The notes beneath the pieces are model-generated. The model worked only from the letters and a program-made list of their open reading frames with translations. It had not been told where the DNA came from and did no database searches. Of a stretch of 64,000 bases of DNA, positions 1 through 10,695 are shown piece after piece. Every line of letters starts with the position of its first letter. Within the stretch, counting starts at the first letter, position 1. The DNA comes from Brachypodium distachyon (Eukaryota; Streptophyta; Magnoliopsida; Poales; Poaceae), in NCBI RefSeq assembly GCF_000005505.3, contig NC_016131.3, forward strand, positions 72,643,855 through 72,707,854, in the 5' to 3' direction. The position numbers were made by a program, and so were the translations under genes.

Positions 1-1500
1 GCAGGAAAGGAAAAAAGGGGCCAAAGCAAGGCTACTTTGAATCTCCGAGAAGATCATCATCAAAGGCAAAGTGTTGTGCGATCTATGTGGGGGTGTCAGC
101 TGACATGCTGCTTTTTTACTTTGCCTTCGGCTGCTTCGTGTCGACTGTCAGCCCTGTTTAGCAGAGCCGGCAAAAAACGGGTTTCCTTCTTCCAGTTGCA
201 TCGGAATTCAGAAATAGTCGTTGCACTTCGCCCATCTAGTACGCTGTTCCATTCGCGAAGATCCAACGGTTCATATATTGTTGTGAAATTCAGCGAACGC
301 CGTAGCTAGTCATAGTGGGGAGTAACTTAGAGTATTAACATGCACATGTTATTAGTCTGAGTTACTATCTTCATAGTGAGTAGTAACTTATGTGTGGTGT
401 CATGCATTGTGTCATTAATTATCTTGTAAACTCATCTTGTCTTGATTTGTTTATTTATTGTCACTTTTATTTATTTATTTATTGTCATGCTATGTCACCA
501 AAATGCGTAGTTACTTCCACGACTAGCCCGTTTCAACCGGACAGTATAGCCGGCTTCTGTGGAGTGGTCTTGTGGAGTAGTTCCCGCACGGCCCACCCGT
601 CCCTTTCCGGCCCACCTTCCACTTCTTCTTCCCCGCTCCTGCGCGCAGCCGCCGTCGCGCGCGTGCCAGCGATTTCCGGCCGTCGCCGTCATCCGTCCGC
701 CTCCTCTTCATCCGCGTGGCCCTCCTTTCCTTCGCCGTGTTCGTGGACTGACGCCATTTAGGGTTCCGACGGTCACAGTCGGACGGCCGCCTCCCCTTCC
801 TCCGCCGTGCTCGTGGACCGGGCGCCTGAGGGTCGCCGGATAGAAGCTGCGTGGCCTGGAGATCGTGGGCATCCTGGAAGTGCGCCAGTTGCAGGTGGCC
901 GGCCGCGGCCGCGCTCGAGTCGTTCACCTTCCACGGCGTCATTCTCCTTTGAAGTTTATCTATCACTTACCTGCTGTTTATTGCATTCGAGGCATTTGAC
1001 TCGTACTGTAACAATTCTTCTATGTGTGGTGGTGTTCATGAGTCTATACTCTTTAGGATCATTAACGAGTTTCTGCATTCCAAAATTATTTGTATTTAAA
1101 CATCTATTTTGTAATATGTTGCCAAACAACATGATAGAACCCTTGTGTCACTGGTTTGTATCTACTTGAGAAATGTTTCTACAAGTTTGTTTCTGTCCCG
1201 GGATATTTTGAATCTGCATTTTTTTATTTTGTAATAACGTTTATCTTACAAATTGTTATTGCCAATTTAATTCTGAAGCTGTAGTATGGTACTACGTCAG
1301 AAAGGACTACGATATTGAGCCCATCAACTTTGTCGACAAAGGCAATACGAAGAAAAGGACTACATGCTCCCTCCAATTTTGATAATTTGCTCCATGGGCT
1401 TGCTGGTATCATTCAAATTTGTTCCGATCAATCTGCTAAATTAGGTGATAAACAGTCACCGATTTTTGCATGGTTCATATGATCTTGCCTTAGCACACAT
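1..1500. other. Intergenic sequence, no gene supported
   Basis: AT-rich flanks surround a GC-rich island at about 540-960 that resembles the promoter or first exon of a grass gene. Several overlapping frames are open across the island on both strands, as expected from GC-rich DNA. None shows a recognisable domain. A first exon joining to the exon-like scraps further right is possible but cannot be shown from the sequence. Confidence 0.4.
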
Positions 1501-1673
1501 CGTAATCAAAACTTATACTGCATTTATTGATCATTTCAGTACTAATTATCCATCAGCACATTGAAGAGAAGTTCATGACATACTGCAGTTCATTTTCCAT
1601 ATGTAACATCCAGAAGATGCTTTTCATGTTGTCCCAGGCATTAACTAAGTGCTGTGGCTGTGTATCTTTTGCA

Positions 1674-2500
1674 GGCTTACAAGGAATGGATACTGAAGAC
1701 CATCAAAGGGTCATGAAATTTGTTCCATAAGTTTGTCGGACTGTGGGATAAACACCAAGAGGCATACCTGCCCGCCATATACAACAACCCGGAGCTTTTG
1801 AGCCTTGCACAGAAGAAGTACGTAGTACATGACAAGTCTATTTCATGACAGTCTTGGATTTGGTGCACCCAAAATGATCAGGTAATTACTCAGTAAATTT
1901 CTGAAAATATTTAGTTATTTGCTGAATTTTATTTACTGCTAGACACGATGATATATCTTTTTTTTAAGATAAACTGTGACACGATGATTAATCAAAAGCT
2001 TCTCTTTTAACTGAAATGATTCAGTCACAGCATTATGTTAGTCCAGGGAAGAAGTTTCAGATTCCAGTAGTAATATATGGTGTCCCTTTCATAATGGTCA
2101 GTCGTAAAACAAATGTGCACGTCAGACTGTCTTCCTTTTTTTTTTCTTGAACACGCTCCTTTTCATTTAGAAGAAGGGTGCAAAAAGCGCAAGTACAGTC
2201 TTACATTTGGGGATGTAACACCTGTCGGTTTCTCTTGTGGATGTCCCGTCTCCTTTTTGGAGTTTGAGCATATGAACCTGCAGTTTGTAGAGGATACTCA
2301 GCACTATGACTTCTTCATAGATTAAATAGGCAAGAAGATTACAAACCGGCTGAATTTCTTGCGCGAAATCATTTCGATTTGTCTAGGAGATTGGTGCCCG
2401 GAACTCTTTTTCTCCATGAATCATTGTTTGGAGTGCAGGAGACTATGAGCTTTGCTCTTGACCATGGCACCCCAAGTCAACCCTTTTGTCACTAGTCAAC
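1674..2500 (+). pseudogene. Exon-like scraps, unrecognised, probably broken gene
   Basis: Three plus-strand stretches read like protein but do not join into one open frame. About 1674-1850 follows a good acceptor (tttgcag) and reads AYKEWILKTIKG, then after an in-frame stop a segment with LWDKHQEAYLPAIYNNPEL. About 2165-2325 reads with TFGDVTPVGFSCG. About 2326-2470 reads EDYKPAEFLARNHFDLSRRLVPGT. A T-run at 2141-2150 followed by a LINE-tail-like sequence separates the first two. I do not recognise the family. The internal stop and changing frames suggest a decayed gene, but an undetected spliced gene is possible. Confidence 0.3.
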
Positions 2501-3040
2501 TGGTCCCAAAGGAAGTCCGAAGCTGCGACAGAACTTGGTAGATCATATATTCCCCTATCACCATTCTCTCCTCTCAACTCGACCAAGAAAATAATGGAGG
2601 AGCCTGTGGAGACTGCGGTGAGGGTGTGTTTCTTGGTGTGGCCGCACAGGTTGGGTGACTGGCCATGCCAATGATCCCATCGCCGGCCACTTCTCCTCCC
2701 TGGCTGCCTTCGCTGGTGTCCGTCTCTTTTTCTAGAGGAAGGAGTGCCTGCTCCCGATTTTATTAATGAAATCAGTGTCACAGAGTGGCTAGTGCCCGTC
2801 ACTTGCAACCGTCGTGAAGAGCTCCGTAGCATATGAGCAGAAATCTTGGTCTGTCAGCGTGCTCTGCAAACTCAAAAATGCTTTTAGTGTTAATTTTTGA
2901 AAGAGTGTATGTCTATAGTACCCTCGAGAAATCAAGGGTGGAATCTTAATAGATTGCTCCCTCCAACCCTGATAGTACAGGGTGCCATAGAAGAGCTCGC
3001 CGCGAGCCACTAAAGCCATTGGTGTTGTGTTGGTCTCACA

Positions 3041-3493
3041 ATCACAGTTATAGTAAATTGTAAATAGTGTAAATAGGAAACAAACACATTGGAGTAGCTT
3101 TTTGTTCAGTTACAGAACATGACACTAGCTTAGCTAGGAGTGGACTGGAGAGGAGAACAACAACAACAGTCAAACACACGCATGCAGGAGCATGGTACTG
3201 ATCGAGATGAACTCTAGAGACATCTGAGAAAATAACAAGGAACACTAGCTTAGGAGTGGAAGTAAACACAGGGACGACGATGGACTCCCTCCATAGTCCA
3301 TATAGAAGCAACTGCGAACTGCATCAAACATCTTAGCCGTCTTCTCCGATGGCGAGCATGGCATCGATCAACTGTAAGGATAAAAAAAATAAAGAAATAA
3401 TAAGGAGCAGTAGGAGTAAGAACTCTAATAAACATGTAAAGGGACGAGCAGGAGGAATAGTCTCCCTCTGTTTATAAGCAACTGCATCAAAAT
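3041..3493 (-). repeat. 3' flank of DUF594 copy 1, duplicated in copy 2
   Basis: This stretch lies downstream of the first DUF594 reading frame. It is closely similar to 4738-4880 continued at about 6712-6927, which lies downstream of the second frame. Shared landmarks are ggagtagctttt, cacacgcatgcaggagcatggtactgatcgagat and actccctccatatagaagcaactgc (given here as short landmarks only). The duplication therefore covers gene body plus 3' flank. In copy 2 it is split by the LINE. Confidence 0.7.
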
Positions 3494-4687
3494 TCAAACC
3501 TCCTCTTCGTCGTCTTCTACGATGGCGCTGGCCATGGAAATCCCAGCACTGGTGAATCGATTTCCCAGATGGAAAGCGCTAGCAATTCCTTCTCCTTCTC
3601 CATCTCCATCTCCACCAGCTGGAAGCTCTACGTCCGTCCCCTGCATCCTCTCCGCCAAGGTTTCCATCCCCATGTGCGACCACAGGAGCCACACGAAGGT
3701 TAGCAACTCCCCACCGGTACCCAGACTCTTGGCGTGCAGGTACCCTCGGCACCTGCTGGCAGAGAAGCAGAGCATCTCCACCCACACGCCTTGGATCACC
3801 TCCCACATCTCCTTCTCGTTGGGTATAGCCAACAATGCTTCAGCGAGATCCCAGGCATCATGGACGAAAGACCCCCCTCCTGGTGACTCCTTGACCTTGG
3901 TGATTATTTTCTGTGCAATTGCTCTTTCCGCCACAGGTTGTTGCTGCAGCTCTTGGTCCTCGAGGATCTCCTTGAGCTGGCCGTAGGCCACTAAGAACAG
4001 ATTCCTCCTTGTGCCGGCCATTAGCATCTCTGGTTTTGCAAACAGCAGGTACATCATGTAGTTGGACATTTCCCTGCACCACCCGGTGGCAATTGTGCAG
4101 CAGGTTTCCTTACTTTTCCATGAAATTTCAGAGGCACCGAAACTTTCAAGTATGGATTTTGTAAATGAAACAGCAAATTCAGCAATGATGGACATTTTCC
4201 TGTATTGAACGGTGGCCTCATCTCCATCAGGTGATGCGCCCTTGCTATAAAAGCACAAGTCTGTTGCGATGTGCCAGAGAAGGACACTCTCGTCAAATGA
4301 TCTCTTGATGCTCGATTCTAGGACTTTGCTGCATTCCATCTGCTGAATAGTCAATTGGCCCCTGAGATTGTTGAACCTTGTGTAGTCGGCAGCATTTCGT
4401 ATGTGTTGCTTCCACCAACGCTTCACATGTCCAAGAACCAAAATTGTAATTCTGGTGGATGAGTTGCTCGGCTGCATGCACCAATGTTGGTCAACATAGT
4501 CCTTGCATCTGAGGCAACTCAGGATGGACATCCTCGTGGTGTACTTCTCGTTACGGGCAAACAATCCAACAAAGCTATATTGGGAAACCAGGGCACACAG
4601 TGTCGAACCGGAATTTTTCTCACGATTTCTCACATATGAGAAGACTTCCATATAGAACACAGTGGTGTCATTTTTATTACGGTACAT
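3494..4687 (-). pseudogene. DUF4220/DUF594 family protein, 5'-truncated copy 1
   Basis: The 397-residue frame carries the C-terminal half of a plant DUF4220/DUF594 membrane-protein family of unknown function. Family marks are CREMSNYMMYLLFAKPEML near residues 207-225, the region LAIPNEKEMWEVIQGVWVEML, and the closing motif SLGTGGELLTFVWLLWSHMG. It matches copy 2 residue by residue except for local indels, for example the stretch between ATDLCFYSKGA and ATGWCREM and the acidic tail EDDEEEV. Similarity to copy 2 begins only near 4680. The N-terminal membrane segments and the natural start are therefore missing, and the ATG at 4687 lies at the break. It is probably a truncated duplicate without function, although the frame itself is open. 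Confidence 0.7.
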
Positions 4688-4879
4688 GGGCCTAGCCCAA
4701 TAATTTGAACATTATGTTGGTCCACAAACACACACAGTCATACATTGAAACTAGTGTAACAGGAAACAAACACAATGGAGTAGCTTTTTATTCAGTTACA
4801 GAACATGCCAGTACGGGCTAGAGAGGAGAACAACATCAAACAAGCACACGCATGCAGGAGCATGGTACTGATCGAGATT

Positions 4880-6712
4880 AACTTCTTTTTTTTTTTACAG
4901 GCCTGGCAGTGTACTGCCTTTTCAATTAGAAGAAGAGAACAAAAGTTCACCTGCTACAAACTAAGAGAACACCATCACCTGAAATAGAAATCACCTAGTA
5001 TAAAGATCAAAAGGGGCAACACTTCACAATTTAACTATCTCTACCTTGCCTCCATCAGGAGACCATATTCATCCTCAATCATTCGATAGAGAGCAGCCGC
5101 ATTCATTTCTTTTTGTTGAAAAACTCTACTATTCCTCTCTTTCCATAGATGCCAAGCAATAAGAGCCGCCATTGCAATCTCCTTGTCTTTAGAAGCAGAT
5201 TTTGGTCCTGAAATGATTTGTCTCCACCACGTCCGCAGCGAAGGACTGGCCGCCGCAACCGCCCCAACCCTTGGCCATTTGACACTGCTAGCATGCCAGA
5301 CTTCCTTCGCAAACACGCAGTGAATCATGAGATGAGCTGCCCCTTCCTGCACTTGATCACATAGAAGACAAAGCGCATTGTGAGGCCATCCTCTAGCCGC
5401 CAAACGGTCCGCCGTCCAGAGCCGATTCTGCAGCAGCAACCATAAGAAGAACCGGACCTTTCCTTCCCCTTTGATAGACCACACCGAACTAAGCAAAGGC
5501 TGAGAGATAGACTGAACAAAATGCACCGAATAAGCAGATCTAGCAGAGTATGAACCATCAACCGAGAAATTCCACCCAATTGAATCAGGCACATCTGTCA
5601 GCTGAACCCCCTGCAGGCGACCCCATAAAGCCGCGAGCTGACCAATTGCCTGCGCCGTGGAAATATTTTGTACCCCCTGCATCCATCGCCCCTCGTGAAC
5701 AGCTTCAGAGACTGTGATCTGCTTCCTAGAAATTTTGAAAATGTCCGGCGCAATGTCCTTTGGCGCCTCGCCTTGCAGCCAACGATCAGCCCAAAAAGAA
5801 GTTTTATTCCCATCTCCAATTGTAATCCTCGTGCATGCCGCGAACAAAGACAGATCGCTCTCATTGCAAGGGACCTTAGAGCCCAGCCACGGCCTTTCTC
5901 GAGAATCCCACCGGAACCAGGGCCATCGTAATCTAAGAGCTCTACTATAATTTTGAATGTTCTTAATCCCCAATTCTCCAAACTTCTTTGGCCTGCAAAC
6001 TTTTATCCAATTTACCAAGCACTTCCCGCCATGCGCCTGCTCATCGCCAGCCCATAAAAAATTCCGCCTCATTTTATCCATTTTCTTTATTGCCCAGCTA
6101 TCCGCAGGAAAAATAGTCAAGAAATAAGTTGTTGTTGCAGTGAGCACAGAGTTTATCAATACAAGCCGACCAGCTCTATTAATTAGTTTTCCTTTCCAGT
6201 TCTGCAGCTTCATAGCCATCTTGTCCAGAAGAGGCTGAATCTCTACCCTTCGAGGCTTCCTAAATCCTAGCGGCAACCCAAGATATTTGCACGGAAACAC
6301 ACCCAAAACCCCTCCGAAGCTTGACATAATTCCACCGATGTCCAGCCCCTCACACTTAATAGGAAATGCCTGGCACTTGAGTATGTTTATTTGCAGCCCT
6401 GAGATTGCACCAAAAGCTGCCAGAATCTCCATAACCGCCTCAATTTCTTCCTTAACAGGGTTCACAAAGATTGCAGCATCATCTGCATAGAAACTAGTCC
6501 GGATTCTCGCCGTGGACAGAGGCAGAGGAGAGAGGATTCCTTCAGCCGTCGCCCGATCCAGAATGCGTTGTAGCGGCTCCATAGCAAGGATGAAAAGCAT
6601 AGGGGAGAGGGGGTCCCCCTGCCGCAGCCCACGCCTGTGCCTGAAAGGCGAACCTGGAATGCCATTGAGCAGCACGCGAGAGGAGGCAGTGTCCAGCAAC
6701 ACTTTAAAACAA
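4880..6712 (-). mobile_element. 5'-truncated non-LTR (LINE) retrotransposon
   Basis: The minus-strand frame 5041-6792 encodes the later part of a LINE reverse transcriptase. Visible marks are GLRQGDPLSPMLF, the catalytic box FYADDAAIF, the thumb-region motif PKKFGELGIKN, and the C-terminal zf-RVT region (FFLWLLLQNRLWTADRLA ... CLLCD ... HLMIHCVFAKEVW). The frame is uninterrupted for about 555 codons inside the element. A T-run at 4886-4896 is the complement of the poly(A) tail. The right edge, at about 6712, falls inside the RT domain; the endonuclease and N-terminal RT are absent, as in typical 5' truncation. The frame start at 6792 lies in host flank and is accidental. The insertion splits the duplicated DUF594 3' flank. 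I could not see a clear target duplication. Confidence 0.88.
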
Positions 6713-8400
6713 CCGAAAACATAACAAGCAACACTTAGCGGTGGAACTAAGCACAGGGACGATGGACTCCCTCCATATAGAAGCAACTGCAAACTGCATC
6801 GACAACCTTAACCGGCTTCTCCGATGTCAAGCATGCCATCGATGAACTGTAAAGACAGACAAACAAACAAGGACAAATAATAAGGAACAGTCTCCCTCTG
6901 TATGTATGTAAGCAAATGCATCAAAATTCAAACCTCGCCTGGGTCGCCTTGTACAAGGGAAATCCCGGTGCTGGCGACTCGACTCCCCAGCAACTCCACG
7001 TCCGTCCCCTGCATCCTCTCCGCCAAGGTTTCCATCCCCATGTGCGACCACAAGAGCCACACGAAGGTTAGCAACTCCCCGCCGGTACCCAGGCTCTTGG
7101 CGTGCAGGTACCCTCGGCACCTGCTGGCAGAGAAGCAGAGCATCTCCACCCACACGCCTTGGATCACCTCCCACATCTCCTTCTCGTTGGGTATAGCCAA
7201 CAATGCTTCAGCGAGATCCCAGGCCTCATGGACGAAAGACCCCCCTCCTGGTGACTCCTTGACCTTGGTGATTATTTTCTGTGCAATTGCTCTTTCCGCC
7301 ACAGGTTGTTGCTGCATCTCTTGGTCCTCGAGGATCTCCTTGAGCTGGTCGTAGGCCGCTAAGAACAGGTTCCTCCTTGTGCAGGCCATTAGCATATCTG
7401 GTTTTGCAAACAGCAGGTACATCATGTAATTGGACATTTCCCTACACCATCCCGTGGCACTTATGGAGAGGCCGGGGGTCGCCTCCTCCCTTTCACAGAG
7501 ATTTTCAGGGGCACCAACACTTACAGGCATAGATCTTGTACGTGAAGCAGCAAATGCTCCCTTGCCATAAAAGCACAAGTCCGTTGCAATGTGCCAGACA
7601 AGGACACTCTCGTCAAATGATCTCTTGATGCTTGATTCTAGGACTTTGTTGCGTCCCCCCTTTTGCTGAATAGTCCATTGGCCCCTATGATTGTTGAACC
7701 TCATGTAGTCTGCAGCATTACGTATGTGTTGGTCCTTCCACCAACGCTTCACATGTCCTAGAACCATAATTGTAATTTCGGAGGATGAATTGCTGGCCTG
7801 CATGCACCAATGTTGGTCAACATAGTCCTTGCATTTGAGGCAACTCAGGATGGGCATCCACATGGTGTACTTCTCGTTACGGGCCAAGAATCCCACAAAG
7901 TTATATTGGGAAACCAGGCCACACAACGTGGAACCAAAGGTTCTCTTAAGACTTCTCCCATATGATAAGAACTCCAGCACAGCAGTACAACATAACAATA
8001 TATATGTAACCTTAACGTCCTTATCATTATAAGCTTCTCGGTGACTCTTGTGGAACAGACCGATGGCTGCGAATGGCAGGATAGAACATGCGATCCGGAA
8101 GTATGAAGTAAAAATCCAAAACAACTGGATGGTAATAATCTTTGAGCTGCCTCTGACCATTCTAGTATAATCTATAAGATCTTCTGGGCTGCAGGGAATC
8201 ACATTTACTTTGGTGTACAGAAGATCAAACGTGTGGGATAGCCTTTCTTGCAACCAAGCATATGATTTGTTTTCATCTAGCGCCAAAAAGGATTCAGTGA
8301 GATGAAGCCGGTCATGATACGGAGATGAAAGGTCCACAAAAATCTTTCCCGAGACAGATGGCGATCAGTCTCATTATCAGGTTCATCGCCTTGATCTCCT

Positions 8401-8622
8401 TGTGCTTGATCAGGAAGATGGTTGGCGTCAACATCAGCTTCTCGTTGTGCTTGATCAGGATGGTTGGCCTCAACATCGGCTTCTCCTTGTGCGTGATCAG
8501 GAAGATGGTTGGCCTCAACATCACCTTCTCCTTATGCCTGATCAGGAAGATGGTTGGCCTCAACATCAGCTTCTCCTTGTGCTTGATCAGGAAGATGGTT
8601 GGCCTCAACAGCACCTTCTCCT
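8401..8622. repeat. 45-bp tandem repeat, five units, in DUF4220 linker
   Basis: Units start at 8401, 8446 (42 bp, one codon shorter), 8488, 8533 and 8578. On the minus strand they encode a 15-residue acidic repeat of the type QGEADVEANHLPDQA. Unit length is a multiple of three, so several other frames on both strands are also open across the array. The unit at 8533 carries the TAA stop. The array lies in the variable linker between YVDEVRAAF and VDLSSPY of the DUF4220 protein. Confidence 0.88.
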
Positions 8623-8625
8623 TGT

Positions 8626-8709
8626 GCTTTGGTAGGATGTTCAGCTTGGAGAAGGTATTCTTTAAGCGAATTGGTATCGCTGAACATCCTACCAAACATC
8701 CTACCAAAG
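8626..8709. repeat. Inverted repeat beside the 45-bp array
   Basis: The 20-base arm gctttggtaggatgttcagc at 8626-8645 is matched in reverse complement by 8679-8696, followed at once by a second partial copy of the right arm (catcctaccaaagc, 8697-8710). The spacer contains gtattctttaagcgaattggtat, which recurs near 8751-8773. The arrangement suggests local duplication and inversion by replication slippage in the same unstable linker. Confidence 0.75.
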
Positions 8710-9871
8710 CACAAGGATGGAAGAATGAAAGCAGCTCTTACTTCGTCCACGTATTCTTTAAGCGAATAGGTATGGCTGCTGCCGCTGCTTCCATTCTTGT
8801 CCTTGTATGTCTTCGCACTAGTATCTGAAGAGCTGGCCAGGCTATTAATGCTAGCGCTCTTGAGAGCTAGTGGCTTCTCTATGCATCTGATGACCCCGAT
8901 GGTGAAGAGCATGATGGCTGCCTGCAACAACTTCTTGTCGCCGGCGTCTCCGGCTGGCCATGATTTGCAGAACACGTAGATGGACACTGTGACCTGCGAC
9001 AAGGCGGTGAGAACGTGCCGTCTCCACAGCTCGTTGTCTTCCATGTTGTAGGCAGTTATGCAGTCCTGCCCTCCCAGGTGCATCAGGAGGACAGGCGCCC
9101 ATACTACCTCCAAGATGCTTTCGCCATTTGCCCAGCTCCCCTCCTGCTTCTTGTGGCGATTGAAGAGGGCGGCGAGAGCATATATCGCAAAAGCATCGCT
9201 GCCTAGGTATGCCAGCCATATCAAAAGTCGGAAGGAAGCGGAGATGGCAGACTTACGCCGGGGTGCGGAGATGAAGAGGAGCAACTGAACAGATTGGCTG
9301 GCGAGGACGAGAACGCGCAGCTGCCACTCCTCCCACCAACTCACAGCGCTCGAGATACCCATCGATCTGGTCTGTCTTGGCTCTCTCTAGCTTGCTATCT
9401 CCCGGCCCGTTCTCACTCAATGGTCAGTCGCATGAACACTGAGAGGCTGATTCGTTTCTAACTCCCGGCCCCTTAATCCAATGGCTACAGCGTTCTATCT
9501 AGTGTGCGCCTACTGAGTTTCTTATATCAATCACATACATTTTTTGGCCTTTACATATTATATATACATATAAACAGGAGTTTGTCCTTATATTATGCGC
9601 CTTCCCGAGTACCAGTTGGCTAGTTGCTCCCCTGTTTATATGTATGTATACAGTAACCAGCTAGCAGTCGGTGCGCCGCCGGCCGGGCTCGATCTAATAG
9701 TATTCTGCTTGACTTGCCGAATACAAGTCGCTCCATCTAGGTACGCAGGCACATGGTTAGCGCTGACTTCAGTGTTTCTCACATATGTACTGCATTTCTT
9801 ATATCAACTAATCGCCTACATCCATCGAGGAGCTATAATTTGCATTACTTGGCCAAATAGTTCCGTTGAAT

Positions 9872-10230
9872 TGTCCTTCTTTTTTTTACCAACATGGCAG
9901 ATGCTCTGACTTTTCATTGAGCGCGCCTGAGGAAAAAGAAATAATTACACAGAAGAAAGCCAAAACAAGAGCGAGCAGTTCGGCTATACAAGAACCTCTA
10001 GCCTAACGCCTCCAGGTCGATCCAGACATAAATCTACCCCTTCTCTCTTTTCAGATATGCCAAGCCACATAAGCCCCTAGGACGGTTTGCTTTCTGCAAA
10101 CACCATCTTGTTTTCTTTCAGAGATACTCGACACCAGTCTTTCACTGTTCGGGCCTGACGAGCACATCGCGCCACTTCTGGGTTAGTCACCGTAAACCAT
10201 TGCCAAACTTCCTTCGTGAATGGGCAAATG
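9872..10230 (-). mobile_element. LINE 3'-end remnant
   Basis: On the minus strand the sequence reads CICPFTKEVWQWFTVTNPEVA near 10150-10230, the end of a zf-RVT domain like the one in the larger LINE. It then decays with an in-frame stop (ESKPS*). A T-run at 9872-9879 followed by tacatgg-like tail sequence marks the poly(A) end. It is an old, short 3' fragment. Confidence 0.65.
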
Positions 10231-10695
10231 CAAGAGTATTTCTTTTCCTTTCAATTCTTGTGAAAAAAATGGAGTAATAAGCTTTGTTACAGACACTGTT
10301 ATTTTATTCCTTCTTCATCATCAAATGAAATGCAGCCAAGCTGCTTTTCTGTCAAATCAAAAAAATATAAACATGTGGCGCTGCCTAAATATTTTAGTTT
10401 TTTTTTTTTGAGAATGCCTAAATATTTTAGCAGGCCAGGTCCGGCTGCGGCACTAGTCTGCCCCCGGCTAGATGGGCCGTGGGCTGCTGCCCTTGGTCCG
10501 TTGCTGTCCAATGAACGTGCGATTCAGCTCAACAGAAACCTGATTCTTCTGAAAGAAAAAAAGGATAAAAAAACGGAAAGCAGGGAACTAATCTTCGAAT
10601 CCTGATTCCTGAATAGTGAATACAGAATTACAGACCACGTGCACTGGCTATAGCTACGTACCAGCAAGCTGCTGATCGAGAGTCTGCTTGTTTTC
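10231..10695. other. Downstream flank of the subtilase gene, no gene seen
   Basis: AT-rich sequence with a T-run at 10399-10409 and a short direct repeat (gcctaaatattttag at about 10382 and 10417). It probably includes the 3' untranslated region of the subtilase gene. No coding signal was seen. Confidence 0.5.

Larger units (their letters stand above)
6928..9362 (-). pseudogene. DUF4220/DUF594 family protein, longer copy 2, disrupted
   Basis: Transcribed right to left. The frame from ATG 9362 encodes an N-terminal DUF4220 part: hydrophobic segments around LLIWLAYLGSDAFAIYALAAL, then HLGGQDCITAYNMEDNELW and SLKEYVDEVRAAF. It ends at a TAA (8532-8534) inside a 45-bp tandem repeat. The other repeat units have CAA at this place, so one C-to-T change made the stop. 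The rest of the gene lies in another frame from about 8376 to 6928. It begins with the family motif VDLSSPYHDRL and runs through FDLLYTK, CREMSNYMMYLLFAKP and the C-terminal GGELLTFVWLLWSHMG. One nonsense codon and one frameshift (between about 8345 and 8400) are needed to join the halves. An intron across this repeat is an alternative explanation. The 5' half has no counterpart in copy 1. Confidence 0.72.

Noticed and set aside
523..966. 147-codon minus frame and overlapping plus frames in a GC-rich island
   Set aside because: Several frames are open at once, with low-complexity arginine/proline/serine text and no domain; this is typical of GC-rich DNA.
3522..3986. 154-codon plus frame opposite DUF594 copy 1
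   Set aside because: Mirror of the recognised minus-strand coding frame, and the same mirror occurs at 6902-7354.
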